A stretch of 64,000 nt of DNA from Bryum argenteum (Eukaryota; Streptophyta; Bryopsida; Bryales; Bryaceae). The stretch lies in contig CM073330.1 of NCBI GenBank assembly GCA_037043015.1, positions 16,722,823 to 16,786,822 of the forward strand, written 5' to 3'. Below, piece after piece: positions 29,249 through 40,100 of this stretch (positions within the stretch are counted from its first letter, which is position 1; every line of letters begins with the position of its first letter). The position numbers were made by a program, and so were the translations under genes. A model generated the notes under the pieces. The model was not told the DNA's origin. It saw only the letters and a list, made by a program, of their open reading frames with translations, and ran no database searches.

Positions 29249-30931
29249 ATGGCCACTTTGGAGGGTGAGAGTGTTAGGGTGCTTGAGAAGTTCAATGGCA
29301 CCAACTTCAACTTGTGGAAGTTCAAGATGAACTTGGCCCTCTCTTCCATGGACTTGTGGGAGATTGTTGAAGGCACGGAGGAGGCTCCACCATCTGATGC
29401 AAGTGACAAGGACAAGAAGGAGTACCAAAGGAGGGTGAGGAAGGCCATGTCCATGATTGGGCTCAATTTGGTGGATGCCCAACTTGCTCACATCAAGAGT
29501 TGCAAAGGACCAGCGGAAGCATGGAGGGTGCTTTGCAACATTCATGAGACAAGAAGTTTGGCCAACATCCTCTTCTTGAGGCGCAAGTTCTTCACAATCA
29601 AGATGGAGGAAGGCGCTGACTTGTTGGAGCACATCAACAACATCAAGGCACTCGCGGATCAGCTCGCTTGCTTGGAAGTGCCCATGAAGGAGGACGATAT
29701 AGTGATGACGTTGTTGGATAGCTTGCCACCTTCATTTGAGAGTTTGATCACCGCTTTAGAGACCTTAAACCTTGCTGACCTTACAATGGAGTTTGTGGTG
29801 TCAAGGTTGATGCATGAAGTGTCCAAGCGGAAGGAGAAGGGTGCTCAAAGTGGTGAGGCAGCGTTGGTGGCGGCCCAAAACAAAGCGAGGATGCAAAATG
29901 GCCCAAGGTTGTGCTTCAATTGTGGCAAACCGGGCCACATTGCAAGGCATTGCTTCTTAAACAAGAAGAAGGAGAAGGAGAGTGCAAACCTAGCAAGCAA
30001 CAAAGACAATGGAGAAGACTATGCGTTTCTAAGCGCCTTTGTTGCAAGCAAGGTGGAGAAGAGGAGGAGCATGCTATGGCAATCAACGATGGAGATGACA
30101 ACACCATGGCCACGTGGGTCATGGATTCGGGAGCCACCAAACACATGACGCCGCATAGGGCAGCGTTCCAAACGTATGAGGTAATTTCACCACCACGCAA
30201 CGTGCACTTGGGAGATGATAGCATTGTGCATGCGGTTGGTGTTGGTACAATTGTTGAGGAGGTGATGGTGATGGGAGTGAAGCACAAGATCCACATGAAG
30301 GAGGTGCTCCATATCCCTAAGTTCAAGAGGAACTTGATTTCGGTTGTAAAACTTGCTTTAAACGGTTTAAAGGTAGAATTTGATGATGATGCATGCCTTG
30401 TGAGGGCAGCCAATAGGAAGGTGATTGCTAGATTGCCTAGAGTAGGGAGTTTGTATGAAATGCCCTTCTCCATGCATGAGATGGCAAATGTGGCGCTTCC
30501 AATGCCACAATCAGCGCCTTTGGAGCTATGGCATAGACGCCTTGGACATTTGAATGAGAAGAGTGTCAAGGCTCTTGAAAGCATGGTGAATGGCATGCAA
30601 ATCAAGGATGCTGCATCAAATTCAGCGCTTTGTGAGGGTTGCATTGAAGGCAAGCTTTCAAGGACTCCATTTCCAAGTGAGGGAGGTCAGCGTGCAAGCA
30701 AGCCATTGGAGTTGATTCATTCGGATGTGTGCGGTCCATTCAAGACCATTTCCATGGGTGGTTGCTTGTATTTTGTGACTTTCATAGATGACTTCTCTCG
30801 AAAGGTGTGGGTGTATGTGTTGAAGTCCAAGGGAGAGGTGTTTGCCAAGTTTGTGGAGTTCAAGGCGCTTGTGGAGAAGCAATCGGAGCACAAGATCAAG
30901 GCGTTTCGATCCGACAATGGAGGGGAGTGTT
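29249..30931 (+). pseudogene. gag: CopB-2 Gag-PR-integrase (partial)
   Basis: ATG at 29249 (MATLEGESVRV). Capsid, CCHC knuckle CFNCGKPGHIARHC near 29913-29955, then a one-base deletion at about 30059 (VEK-EEEHAMA) which shifts protease and integrase into another frame. Protease DSGATKHM near 30124, zinc site WHRRLGHLN...CEGCIEGK near 30530-30650, first catalytic D in HSDVCGPF near 30722, second in RSDNGGE near 30911. It ends at the CopA LTR junction before the catalytic Glu. Apart from the frameshift it is very close to CopB-1. Confidence 0.9.
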
Positions 30932-31323
30932 AGAGATTAGGTTGCTCGTAGTTTATAAGAGCACCTAATAGTTTATAAGCCTCCAAATGCCTCAGATCAC
31001 CTCCAAACACCTCCAAATGGCTCCAAGTACACCTCCAAAGCTCCAAATGGTTGCAAGCACCTCCAAGTGGTTGCACACACCTCCAAATGGCTCCAAATGC
31101 ACCTCCAAAGCCCCAAATGGTTGCAAACACCTCCAAATGGCTCCAAATCACCTCAAAACACATTCAAATGGTTGCAAACACCTCCAAATGGCTCCAAATG
31201 CACCTCCAATGCTCAAAGGAGTGCAAATCAGCCCTTTAAGTGTGTGCAACACCTCCTTGACCTCTCCAAGCCTCCAAATGTATTCAAACTCAACCTCACT
31301 ACAAGAGTAGTGGGCCCATAACC
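30928..31323. repeat. CopA LTR head plus reversed CopA leader
   Basis: 30928-30979 is the start of a CopA LTR in plus orientation. From about 30980 the strand switches: CopA leader in minus orientation (CCTCCAAATG array), ending in the PBS complement at 31310-31323. Its sequence is the inverted counterpart of 35085-35200. No gene. Confidence 0.75.
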
Positions 31324-31634
31324 TATTGAAGCTCAATAGAGGGTGAGAGAGAATACAAACATCAAAGCTTACACACAAGGTAGAGCAATGAATGCTTGAA
31401 TGAGATACATACTCATTCGAAGCCCTTGCTTATGTATCCATAGGTAGGCACATGGTGCTACAAACAATATGGGATAACCGAGAGGCTAAGTCCTCTCTTC
31501 TCTCTCTAAGGCTTTTAGGACCAGCCCTCTTCACACACCCTAGAGGACTAAGACCTAGCCTCTATTACTTACTCTAACATACTCTAGTAACTATTAGGTG
31601 CTCATATAAACTACGAGCAACCTAATCTCTAACA
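31324..31634 (-). repeat. CopA-3 3' LTR, shared
   Basis: PBS plus leader on the left and PPT plus RNase H tail (CTCCCACTTTGCGAG) on the right: an LTR with element interior on both sides. Confidence 0.88.
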
Positions 31635-32103
31635 CTCCCACTTTGCGAGTAGTTTTCTCCTCGCAATCCCATCTCCTTGTGCCTCACCTTGGTAAACGCC
31701 TTGGTCAACATATCACCCACTATGTCCTCCATTTGGTAATACGTCAAGCTCTCCTCTCCATCCTCTAACTATCTTGGGCGCATTTGGCAACAATGCCAAT
31801 TCCCATGTGCCATTGTTTTGTTTGGTCAACTCCCATGTGCCATTGTTTTGTCAATTCCCATGTGCCATTGTTTTGTTTTGCTTGCATGCACACTTTGCAA
31901 AGCATCACCCAAACAAGTGACCTCCTCTCCCTTATTGGATACCATGGGCCTCGTGCACGCTGCCCCTCTTCAATCTTCCTCATGTGATTCAACCTCCACA
32001 TCCTCCTCTTCCTTCTCTTTTGGCTCTTGCACTCCTTTAGGATCTTCTCCAACTTGAGCCTCTTGTACAACGCACGCTGAAATTGGAGTTGCATCCACCC
32101 CAA
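31635..32103 (-). other. CopA-3 3' internal remnant
   Basis: On the minus strand, after the gag-PR stop: RT-linker remnants, a triple tandem of a CAATGGCACATGGGA(A/G)TTG-like unit (31790-31880) and the RNase H tail joined to the PPT. The tandem is absent in CopA-1 but present in CopA-4 (42539-42628), so these two copies form a sublineage. No open frame of note. Confidence 0.75.
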
Positions 32104-33570
32104 TCACCATAGTGGCTCCAAACTCCCACTTGGATGCATCTCCACATTCGCATCTCGACAAGTGGCCTCCTCCGCAATCACCACATCACGAGCCGCTGAA
32201 TTTGATGTCCTATTCTTGATTTGCATGCCATTTACCATCCTTTCAAGGACCTTCAAATTCTTCACATTCAAATGCCCAAGGCGCCTATGGCGTAGCTCCA
32301 AAGGCGCTGATTGTGGCATTTGGTGTGCCACATTGGCCATATCATACATAGAGAAGGGCATTTGATACAAACTCCCTTCTCTTGGCAATCTAGCAATCAC
32401 CTTCCTATTTGCAGCCCTCACAATGCATGCATCATCATCAAACTCCACCTTTAAGCCATTAAGAGCAAGCTTTGCTATGGATAACAAATTTCTCTTTAAC
32501 TTTGGGATGTGGAGAACCTCCTTTATGTTGATTTTGTGCTTTACTCCCATCACCTTCACCTCCTCAACAATGGTGCCAACTCCGACCGCATGCACAATAC
32601 TACCATCTCCCAAGTGCACATTTCGTGGTGGTGATATTACCTCATATGTTTGAAATGCTGCCCTATGAGGTGACATGTGCTTGGTGGCTCCCGAATCCAT
32701 GATCCACTTGTCGATGGTGTTGTGATCTCCATCTCCATTTGCAAAGGCATGCTCTTCCCACATCTCCTCTTTGCTTGCAACAACGGCGCTTACAAAGGCA
32801 TACTCCTCCTCATTGTCTTTGTTTCTTGCAACATTGGCACTCTCCTTCTCCTTCTTGTCTTGGAAGCAATACCTTGCAATGTGGCCCGGTTTGCCACAAT
32901 TGAAGCACGTCCTTGGCCCATTTTGCATCCTCCCTTTGTTTTGAGCCGCCACCAACGCTTCCTCACCACTTTGAGCACCCCTCTCCTTCCTCTTGGACAC
33001 TTCATGCATCAACCTTGACACCACAAACTCCATCTTAAGGTCAGCAAGTTGCAAGGTCTCTAAAGCCGTTATCAAGTGCTCAAATGAAGATGGGAGACTA
33101 TCAAGCAAGGTCATAACAATATCCTCCTCCTTCATGGGCACATCCAAGCAAGCAAGTTGATCCGCAAGTGCCTTGATGTTGTTGATGTGCTCCAACAAGT
33201 CAGCCCCTTCCTCCATCTTGATTGTGAAGAACTTGCGCCTCAAGAAGAGGATGTTGGCCAAGCTTCTTGTCTCATGGATGTTGCAAAGTACCCTCCATGC
33301 TTCCGCTGGTCCTTTGCAACTCTTGATGTGAGCAAGTTGGGCATCCACCAAATTGAGCCCAATCATGGACATGGCCTTCCTCACCCTCCTTTGATAGTCC
33401 TTCTTGTCCTTGTCACTTGCATGAGAAGGTGGTGCCTCCTCCGTGCCTTCAACAATCTCCCACAAGTCCATCCCGGAGAGCGCCAAGTTCATCTTAAACT
33501 TCCAAAGGTGGAAGTTGTTGCCATTGAACTTTTCAAGCACCCTTACACTCTCAACCTCAAAAGAAGCCAT
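32104..33570 (-). CDS. gag: CopA-3 Gag-protease, intact
   Basis: 488 codons from MASFEVESVRVLEKFNG. The ATG at 33570 is preferred over one four codons upstream because family homologues align from here. Capsid (about residues 1-200: FHLWKFKMNLALSGMDLWEI, ILFLRRKFFTIKM), CCHC knuckle CFNCGKPGHIARYC (about 225-240), protease with DSGATKHM (about 300) and pre-integrase RHRRLGHLN. It then crosses the deletion junction into sequence normally downstream of integrase and stops at SGSLEPLW. It would give a Gag particle protein plus self-cleaving protease but no polymerase or integrase. Expression is not shown by the sequence. Confidence 0.88.
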   Translation of the reverse strand: MASFEVESVRVLEKFNGNNFHLWKFKMNLALSGMDLWEIVEGTEEAPPSHASDKDKKDYQRRVRKAMSMIGLNLVDAQLAHIKSCKGPAEAWRVLCNIHETRSLANILFLRRKFFTIKMEEGADLLEHINNIKALADQLACLDVPMKEEDIVMTLLDSLPSSFEHLITALETLQLADLKMEFVVSRLMHEVSKRKERGAQSGEEALVAAQNKGRMQNGPRTCFNCGKPGHIARYCFQDKKEKESANVARNKDNEEEYAFVSAVVASKEEMWEEHAFANGDGDHNTIDKWIMDSGATKHMSPHRAAFQTYEVISPPRNVHLGDGSIVHAVGVGTIVEEVKVMGVKHKINIKEVLHIPKLKRNLLSIAKLALNGLKVEFDDDACIVRAANRKVIARLPREGSLYQMPFSMYDMANVAHQMPQSAPLELRHRRLGHLNVKNLKVLERMVNGMQIKNRTSNSAARDVVIAEEATCRDANVEMHPSGSLEPLW

Positions 33571-34771
33571 GGCTAAACACAAGCGCTGCCCTTACAACAC
33601 CAACAACCCAAATCTACCACCTAAACACTCAAATCAGCCCCTTAGGAGTGTGCAAACACACTTGTGCACACAACAATGCACAATAAGCCACTCCAACACT
33701 CAAAAAAGCAAGATCCACTTGCTCCCACTCAAATCAGATCACACTCAAGCTATTTGACCTCCAAATACTAGATCTAAATCTCTCCAACACTCTAAAGGTG
33801 TAAATGCACCTCAAAGCACTCAAATCAGCCCCTACAAGTGTGCAAACACACTTGAGCACAAAACAATGCTCAATAAGCCTCCCCAACACTCAAACAAGCA
33901 AGTTTCACTTGCTCCCACTCACATCAGATCTCATTCAAGCTATTTGACCACCAAATGCTAGATCTAGATGTCTAATACACACACAAGGTGTATTTGCACC
34001 TCTAAGCACTCAAATCAGCCCTCTATGCCTCCAAATGAGCACTTGTGCACTCTCTACACTAGATCAGCCTTCAATATAGTCAAGAAAGCTTGTAGACCTT
34101 CAAATCACTCAAAACTAAGCTTAGGAGTCTCAAATCACCACTTTAGCACCACAATGGATCAAATCAGCCCTTTGTGTGCACACATGCACCCCAAATGCTA
34201 GATTCAGCCCTCAATACTTCAAGTGCACTTCAAGTTGATCACAATTAGCACTCCAAAAGCTCAAAACCACTCCAAACAAAGGATTTGGTAGCCAACAATG
34301 CAAATCAGCACCTCCTTGTGTTAGTATCACTCTACCTAAGACAAGGGAAGCATACAATACTCCAATGCCTTCAAGAGTCCTCCAAACACCTCCAAAGTGC
34401 TTCAATTGCCTCCAAATGCTCCAAATCACCTCCAAACAACTCCAAACACCTCTAAATGGTTGCAAACACCTCCAAATGGCTCCAAGTGCACCTCCAAAGC
34501 TCCAAATGGTTGCAAGCACCTCCAAGTGGTTGCACACCTCCAAGTGCACCTCCAAAACTCCAAATGGTTGCAAAACAACGTTAAATGCCTCCAAATTACC
34601 TCCAAACACATCCAAATGGTTGCAAACACCTCCAAATGGCTCCAAGTGCACCTCCAAAGCTCCAAGGAGTGCAAATCAGCCCTCCAAGTGTGTGCAACAC
34701 CTCCTTGACCTCTCCAAGCCTCCAAATGTATTCTAACTCAACCTCACTACAAGAGTAGTGGGCCCATAACC
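33571..34771 (-). other. CopA-3 5' leader and PBS
   Basis: Matches the CopA-1 leader closely. G-rich TTTGGAGGTG array on the sense strand about 34365-34740, GGGCTGATTTGAG words, the two-copy direct duplication at about 33620-33980, and the PBS complement at 34758-34771. No gene. Confidence 0.75.
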
Positions 34772-35084
34772 TATTGAAGCTCAATAGAGGGTGAGAGAGA
34801 ATACAAACATCAAAGCTTACACACAAGGTAGAGCAATGAATGCTTGAATGAGATACATACTCATTCGAAGCCCTTGCTTATGTATCCATAGGTAGGCACA
34901 TGGTGCTACAAACAATATGGGATAACCGAGAGGCTAAGTCCTCTCTTGTCTCTCTCTAAGGCTTTTAGGACCAGCCCTCTTCACACACCCTAGAGGACTA
35001 AGACCTAGCCTCTATTACTTACTCTAACATACTCTAGTAACTATTAGGTGCTCATATAAACTACGAGCAACCTAATCTCTAACA
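34772..35084 (-). repeat. CopA-3 5' LTR
   Basis: 313 bp, TATTGAAGCTCAATAG...TCTCTAACA on the plus strand. Right flank CTTTGGAGGTGC is itself a family-1 leader. Confidence 0.88.
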
Positions 35085-36071
35085 CTTTGGAGGTGCATTT
35101 GGAGCCATTTGGAGGTGTGTGCAACCACTTGGAGGTGCTTGCAACCATTTGGAGCTTAGGAGGTGTACTTGGAGCCATTTGGAGGTGTTTGGAGGTGATC
35201 TGAGGCATTTGGAGGCAATTGGAGCATTTTGGAGGTGTTTGGAGGTCTCTTGAAGGCATTGGAGGATTGTGAGCTTCCCTTGTTTTGGTTAGATTGTTTC
35301 TAACACATGAAGGGGCTGATTTGAGCATTTGTGGTGCATGTGTGCACACAAGGGGCTGATTTGAGCATTTGTGGTGCAAGAGAGGTGTCTTGAGGCTCCT
35401 AAGTTGAGATTTGAGTGATTTGAGGTTCATGAAGCTTATTTGACATTGATTGAGGGCTGATCTAGTGTAGGGAGTGCACAAGTGCTCATTTGGAAGCATT
35501 GTAGGCTGATTTGAGTGCTTAGAGGTGCACAGTCACCTTGTGTGTGTAGTAGACATCTAGATCTAGTATTTGGAGGTCAAATAGCTTGAGTTTGATCCAA
35601 TTTGAGTGGGAGCAAGTGGATCTTGCTTGTTTGAGTGATTTGTTGATCTAGAAGCTTCTTTGACATAGATTGAGGGCTGATCTAGTGTAGGGAGTACACA
35701 AGTGCTCATTTGGAGGCATTGAGGGCTGATTTGAGTGCTTTGAGGTGCATATACACCTTGTGAGTGTGGAGGAAGCCTAGATCTAGGATTTGGACGTCAA
35801 AGAGCTTGAGTGTGATTTGATTTGAGTGGGAGCAAGTGGATCTTGCTTGTTTGAGAGTTGGAGGGGCTTATTGTGCATTGTTTTGTGCACAAGTGTGGTT
35901 GCACACTCCAAGAGGGCTGATTTGAGTCTTTGAAGCTAGATTTGAGTGCTTGGTGTGGTTAGGGCAGCGTTTGTGCTTTGCCATGGCTTCCTTGGAGGGT
36001 ATTAGGGTGCTTGAGAAGTTCAATGGCACCAACTTCAACTTGTGGAAGTTCAAGATGAACTTGGCACTCGA
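35085..36071 (+). pseudogene. gag: family-1 leader and gag start, truncated
   Basis: A plus-strand leader (G-rich words to about 35260, GGGCTGATTTGAG words after) leading to an ATG at 35983. The 29-codon reading MASLEGIRVLEKFNGTNF... ends at the CopC-2 LTR at 36072. It differs from both CopA (MASFEVES) and CopB (MATLEGES), so it may be a third subfamily. The LTR and rest of this element are not in place. Confidence 0.7.
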
Positions 36072-36330
36072 TGTTGAGAAACATGTACCTATGGGAGTAG
36101 ATAGTGTACATGGAGGCATAGGAGTAGAACTACACACTTAGTTAGTTCATAGACTCCATTAGGTGTTGCTAATAGTCAAAGGCAGCCCATAGTGGTGAGT
36201 TATCCCACATGGTTAGGAGATATGTAGAGGAGACTTCCTCCTACTTGTATTCAGCCCTTGCATGGCTGAAGTCATCCAATACCATCTAAGTAATGCTTTT
36301 CCCTTCAATCTCAATAGGTTATGGGCCCAC
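36072..36330 (+). repeat. CopC-2 5' LTR and PBS
   Basis: LTR 245 bp, TGTTGAGAAACATGTACC...TCTCAATA. PBS GGTTATGGGCCCAC at 36317-36330. Confidence 0.9.
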
Positions 36331-37176
36331 GCACGTGGTGGTGCGCTTGAAGGAGAAATTCAGATCATTTGGAGAGGATCGTGGAGCTTGTGGGACAAAA
36401 CCAGCCTTGTTTGCATGTGTGCACCTTGAATCCAATTGGTGTAAGTTCATTTCCAAAGAAGAAGTCATGAAGTGCATTTTCTTTGGAGTTTGTTGGCTGA
36501 AGTTGGAGTTGATTGAGGAGTTTGCCATTCAATAGAGGGCTGATTAGAGCTCTTGTGAGTGAATGTGGCACATTTGTGCATTGGTGAGTTGGAAAGAGAT
36601 CTAGATCTAGATCTAGATCTGATTTGGTGAAGAGAGTGCATTGGTGAGTTGAAGAAGGGCTTATTTGAGCACTTGTGAGTGATTGGAGCTAGTTTCTTGC
36701 ATATGTGATTGCAAGAGGGCTAATTGCACTTCTTTGAGTGATTAGGGCAAGTTTGAGTGTCCATTAGGGCTGATTTCAGCCCTTGTGAGGTTGGTGGAGT
36801 GATTGTGAGCCACTTTGAGTCACTTGCTCATTTGGATCCATTGTAAGGGCTAATTGGGAGTCCCTTAGCTCCTTGAGGTGTGGATTGCACTACATTGTGA
36901 GTTAGTGGCTGAATTCAAGAAGTTCTTGCCTAGGTAGCTCATGTGGGTGTTTTGAGCAAGATTAGGGTCTGATTTGGTGGTTAGTGAGCTGATCTACTTG
37001 AGGGAGGTGTTTGTGAGGTCCTTAGGGTTTAGATCTCCTTGTGAGGAGCTTGCAAGGGCTGGTTGGTGCAACTTCAGCCCATTGCCTTTGTTTTAGGGAT
37101 TCTAGGGAGGCTGAATTGAGTTTGTCAACTCTCTTAGCGCCTTTAGGTGCTGCCATCAAGTGGGAGCTACTTCAAC
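36331..37176 (+). other. CopC-2 5' leader
   Basis: No gene. AGATCT x4 at 36597-36620, which is fully self-complementary. Several GGGCTGATT/GGGCTGGTT words. It ends at gag ATG 37177. Confidence 0.75.
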
Positions 37177-40100
37177 ATGGCTGCGAGTGAAGGAGATGGC
37201 GTGCGCATCATCGACAAGTTCAATGGTGTCAACTTTGGCATGTGGAAGTTCAAGATGGAGATGATTCTTGCGGAGAAGGACTTGTGGGATGTGGCTGATG
37301 GGGGTGAGGAGCCTCCAAGTGCTGATGCGGATCTCAAGACCAAGAAGGCATTTGAGAGGAGGGAGAAGAAGGCCTTTGCTCTCATTGTGACCAATCTTGC
37401 GGATCAGCAAATTGCACACATCCGCCATTGCAAAACACCAGCGGAAGCGTGGAAAACGCTTTGCAACATCCATGAGACCAAGAGTCTCTCCAACATCCTA
37501 TTTCTTCGGCGGCGCTTCTTTATTGAAGCTCAATAGAGGGTGAGAGAGAATACAAACATCAAAGCTTACACACAAGGTAGAGCAATGAATGCTTGAATGA
37601 GATACATACTCATTCGAAGCCCTTGCTTATGTATCCATAGGTAGGCACATGGTGCTACAAACAATATGGGATAACCGAGAGGCTAAGTCCTCTCTTGTCT
37701 CTCTAAGGCTTTTAGGACCAGCCCTCTTCAAACACCCTAGAGGACTAAGACCTAGCCTCTATTACTTACTCTAACATACTCTAAAACCTATTAGTTGCTC
37801 TTATAAACTACGAGCAACCTAATCTCTAACATTCTTCACTACCAAGATGCAAGAGGAGGATGACTTGTTGGATCATGTCAACAAGATCAAGGCATTGGCG
37901 CATGAGTTAGCTTGCTTGGAGGCACCCGTCACGGATGGAGATGTGGTCATGACATTGTTGGAGAGCTTGCCACCATCGTTTGAGTTCCTCATCACCGCTT
38001 TGGAGACAAGGCCAATGAAGGAGCTGACCTTGGAGTTTGTTACAGCCCGTTTGATGCATGAGGTGACCAAGCGCAAGGAGAATGAGCCCCAAGGAGAGGG
38101 ATCAGCGCTTGTGTCAAGATTTGCCAAGGGAGGCAACACCAAGGCTTCCAAGGACACAAGAACATGCTTCAAGTGTGGTAAACCAGGCCACATTGCAAGG
38201 TTTTGTAGGTCCAACCAAGCCCAAGGCAAGGAGAGTGCACATCAAGCCTCCAAAGTGGAGGATGAGGAGGATTTTGCCTTTGCTACACATGGAGGAGGAG
38301 AGAAGGCCGACATGTTCACGTGGATTGTCGATTCCGGCGCCACACAACACATGACCAGCCATCGAGATGCCTTTCACACCTATCAATCCGTTGTGGGGAA
38401 GAAGATTTACATGGGAGATAATGGCATGGTGGAGGCACTTGGCATAGGGGAGGTGCATGTGGAGATGCAAGACAAGGGCCAGCCCAAGAGGATCACCATT
38501 CGTGAGGTGCTCCATGTGCCCAAGTTGCATGCCAACTTGCTTTCGGTAAGCAAATTGGCTTTGGGAGGTTTGAAGGTGCAATTCAACAATGTAGGGTGTG
38601 TTGTGAGGTCTCCAAGTGGTATGTTGATTGCATCAGCCCCTCGTGAGGGCAATTTGTATCTTCTTCGATTCACCAAGGTGAATGGGAGTTCATTTGCTTG
38701 TGTGGCTCAAGGGTCAGCCCATGAAGAGCTTGTGAATCTTTGGCATAGGAGGCTTGGCCACTTGAATTTGAAGAGCTTGAAGGGCCTCCAACACATTGTG
38801 AAGGGGCTGGACCTCTCTTCTTGCAAGCACGATTGGAGTTCCTTGGCTTGCAAGGGGTGCATTGAGGGCAAGCAAGCAAGGCAGCCCTTCCCCAAGCATG
38901 GAGCAACAAGGGCCACCAAGAAGTTGGAGTTGGTGCATTCGGACGTGTGCGGGCCAATGAAGACCACTTCCATTGGAGGAGCAAGGTATTTTGTCACCTT
39001 TATAGATGATTTCTCACGCAAGACATGGGTGTACATGCTCAAGTCCAAGAGTGAGGTGTTTGGGCGTTTTGAGACTTGGAAGGCGCTTGTGGAGGCCCAA
39101 TCTGATTGCAAGGTGAAGGTGCTGCGGTCGGATAATGGAGGGGAGTATGTGTCCAAGGCCTTCGAGAACTTCCTTAAAGCCCATGGCATTGAGCACCACA
39201 CATCAGCGCCTTACACGCCTCAACAAAATGGTGTTGCGGAGCGTGCAAACCGCACGATTGTGGAAATGGCAAGGGCCATGATTCATGGCCAAGGGCTCAA
39301 GTATGAGCTATGGGGAGAGGCCGTGAGCAATGCGGTGTATACGAGGAACCGCTGCCCCACTCAAGCATTGGTAAGCAAGACACCTCAAGAGGCTTGGAGT
39401 GGAGTGAGGCCCCATGTGTCTCATATGCGTTTGTTTGGTTGCATTGCGTATGCGTTGGTTCCAAATGCAAAGAGGACCAAGTTGGATGCCAAGGGCATCA
39501 AGTGTCTTTTGCTTGGGTATTGTGAGGGATCTAAGGCCTATAGGCTGATGCGTGTGGACACCAAGGCCATCATCAAGTGTAGGGATGTGACATTCTTGGA
39601 AGATGGAGGCGCTGATTTTAAGCACTTGGAGGTGAGCCCAAGTGGGAGAAGTGGAGGACCAGCCCAAAGTGTGGGCTCAACTCCAAGTATTGACATTGAA
39701 GAAGTGGGAGATGATGATGAAGAAGATTTGGAGGAGCCCAAGGACGAGGAGGTGTTACCGCAGCGGAAGAAGATATCATCCACTTCCTCACCAAAGGAGC
39801 AAGAGAAGGACCAGCCCATGGAGGAGCCACGTGAGGAGCCTCAAGAGGAGCCAAGATACCCCACAAGGACTCGCAAGCCACTTGGGGATTGGTGGATGAA
39901 CCACATTCTTCCTCCACCACATGAAGATCAAGCAAATGTGGCATTTCTTGGAGACCCATCTACACTTGGAGAGGTGCTGAATTGTGAAGATGCAAGCAAG
40001 TGGGAGGTGGCTATGGAAGAAGAGTACAAGGCCCTCATTCACAAGGGCACTTGGGAGCTTGCACCCCTTCCTCCCAATAGATCAAGTGTGGGTTGTAAGT

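Larger units (their letters stand above)
28155..30927 (+). mobile_element. CopB-2, 3'-truncated
   Basis: LTR, PBS, leader, gag, protease and half of integrase in plus orientation, inserted in CopC RNase H (left 5-mer GCAAC). It stops after the second integrase Asp (RSDNGGE), where GGGGAGT runs directly into a CopA LTR head. No RT, RNase H or own 3' LTR. Confidence 0.88.
31324..35084 (-). mobile_element. CopA-3, non-autonomous element with intact gag-PR
   Basis: LTRs 31324-31634 (3', 311 bp) and 34772-35084 (5', 313 bp) differ as far as I can see only by a two-base insertion in the TCTCT run. Complete leader, PBS and PPT, and an uninterrupted gag-protease frame. The integrase/RT/RNase H deletions are the same as in CopA-1. 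The flanks do not form a TSD (TAACC / CTTTG). The left LTR abuts a PBS and leader of another CopA, so it is shared. Confidence 0.88.

Noticed and set aside
36000-36400. Centre of a simple fold-back palindrome at about 36.2 kb
   Set aside because: The arms' midpoint falls here, but 24.2-48.3 kb is not symmetric about it, so it is at most a spaced inverted repeat.
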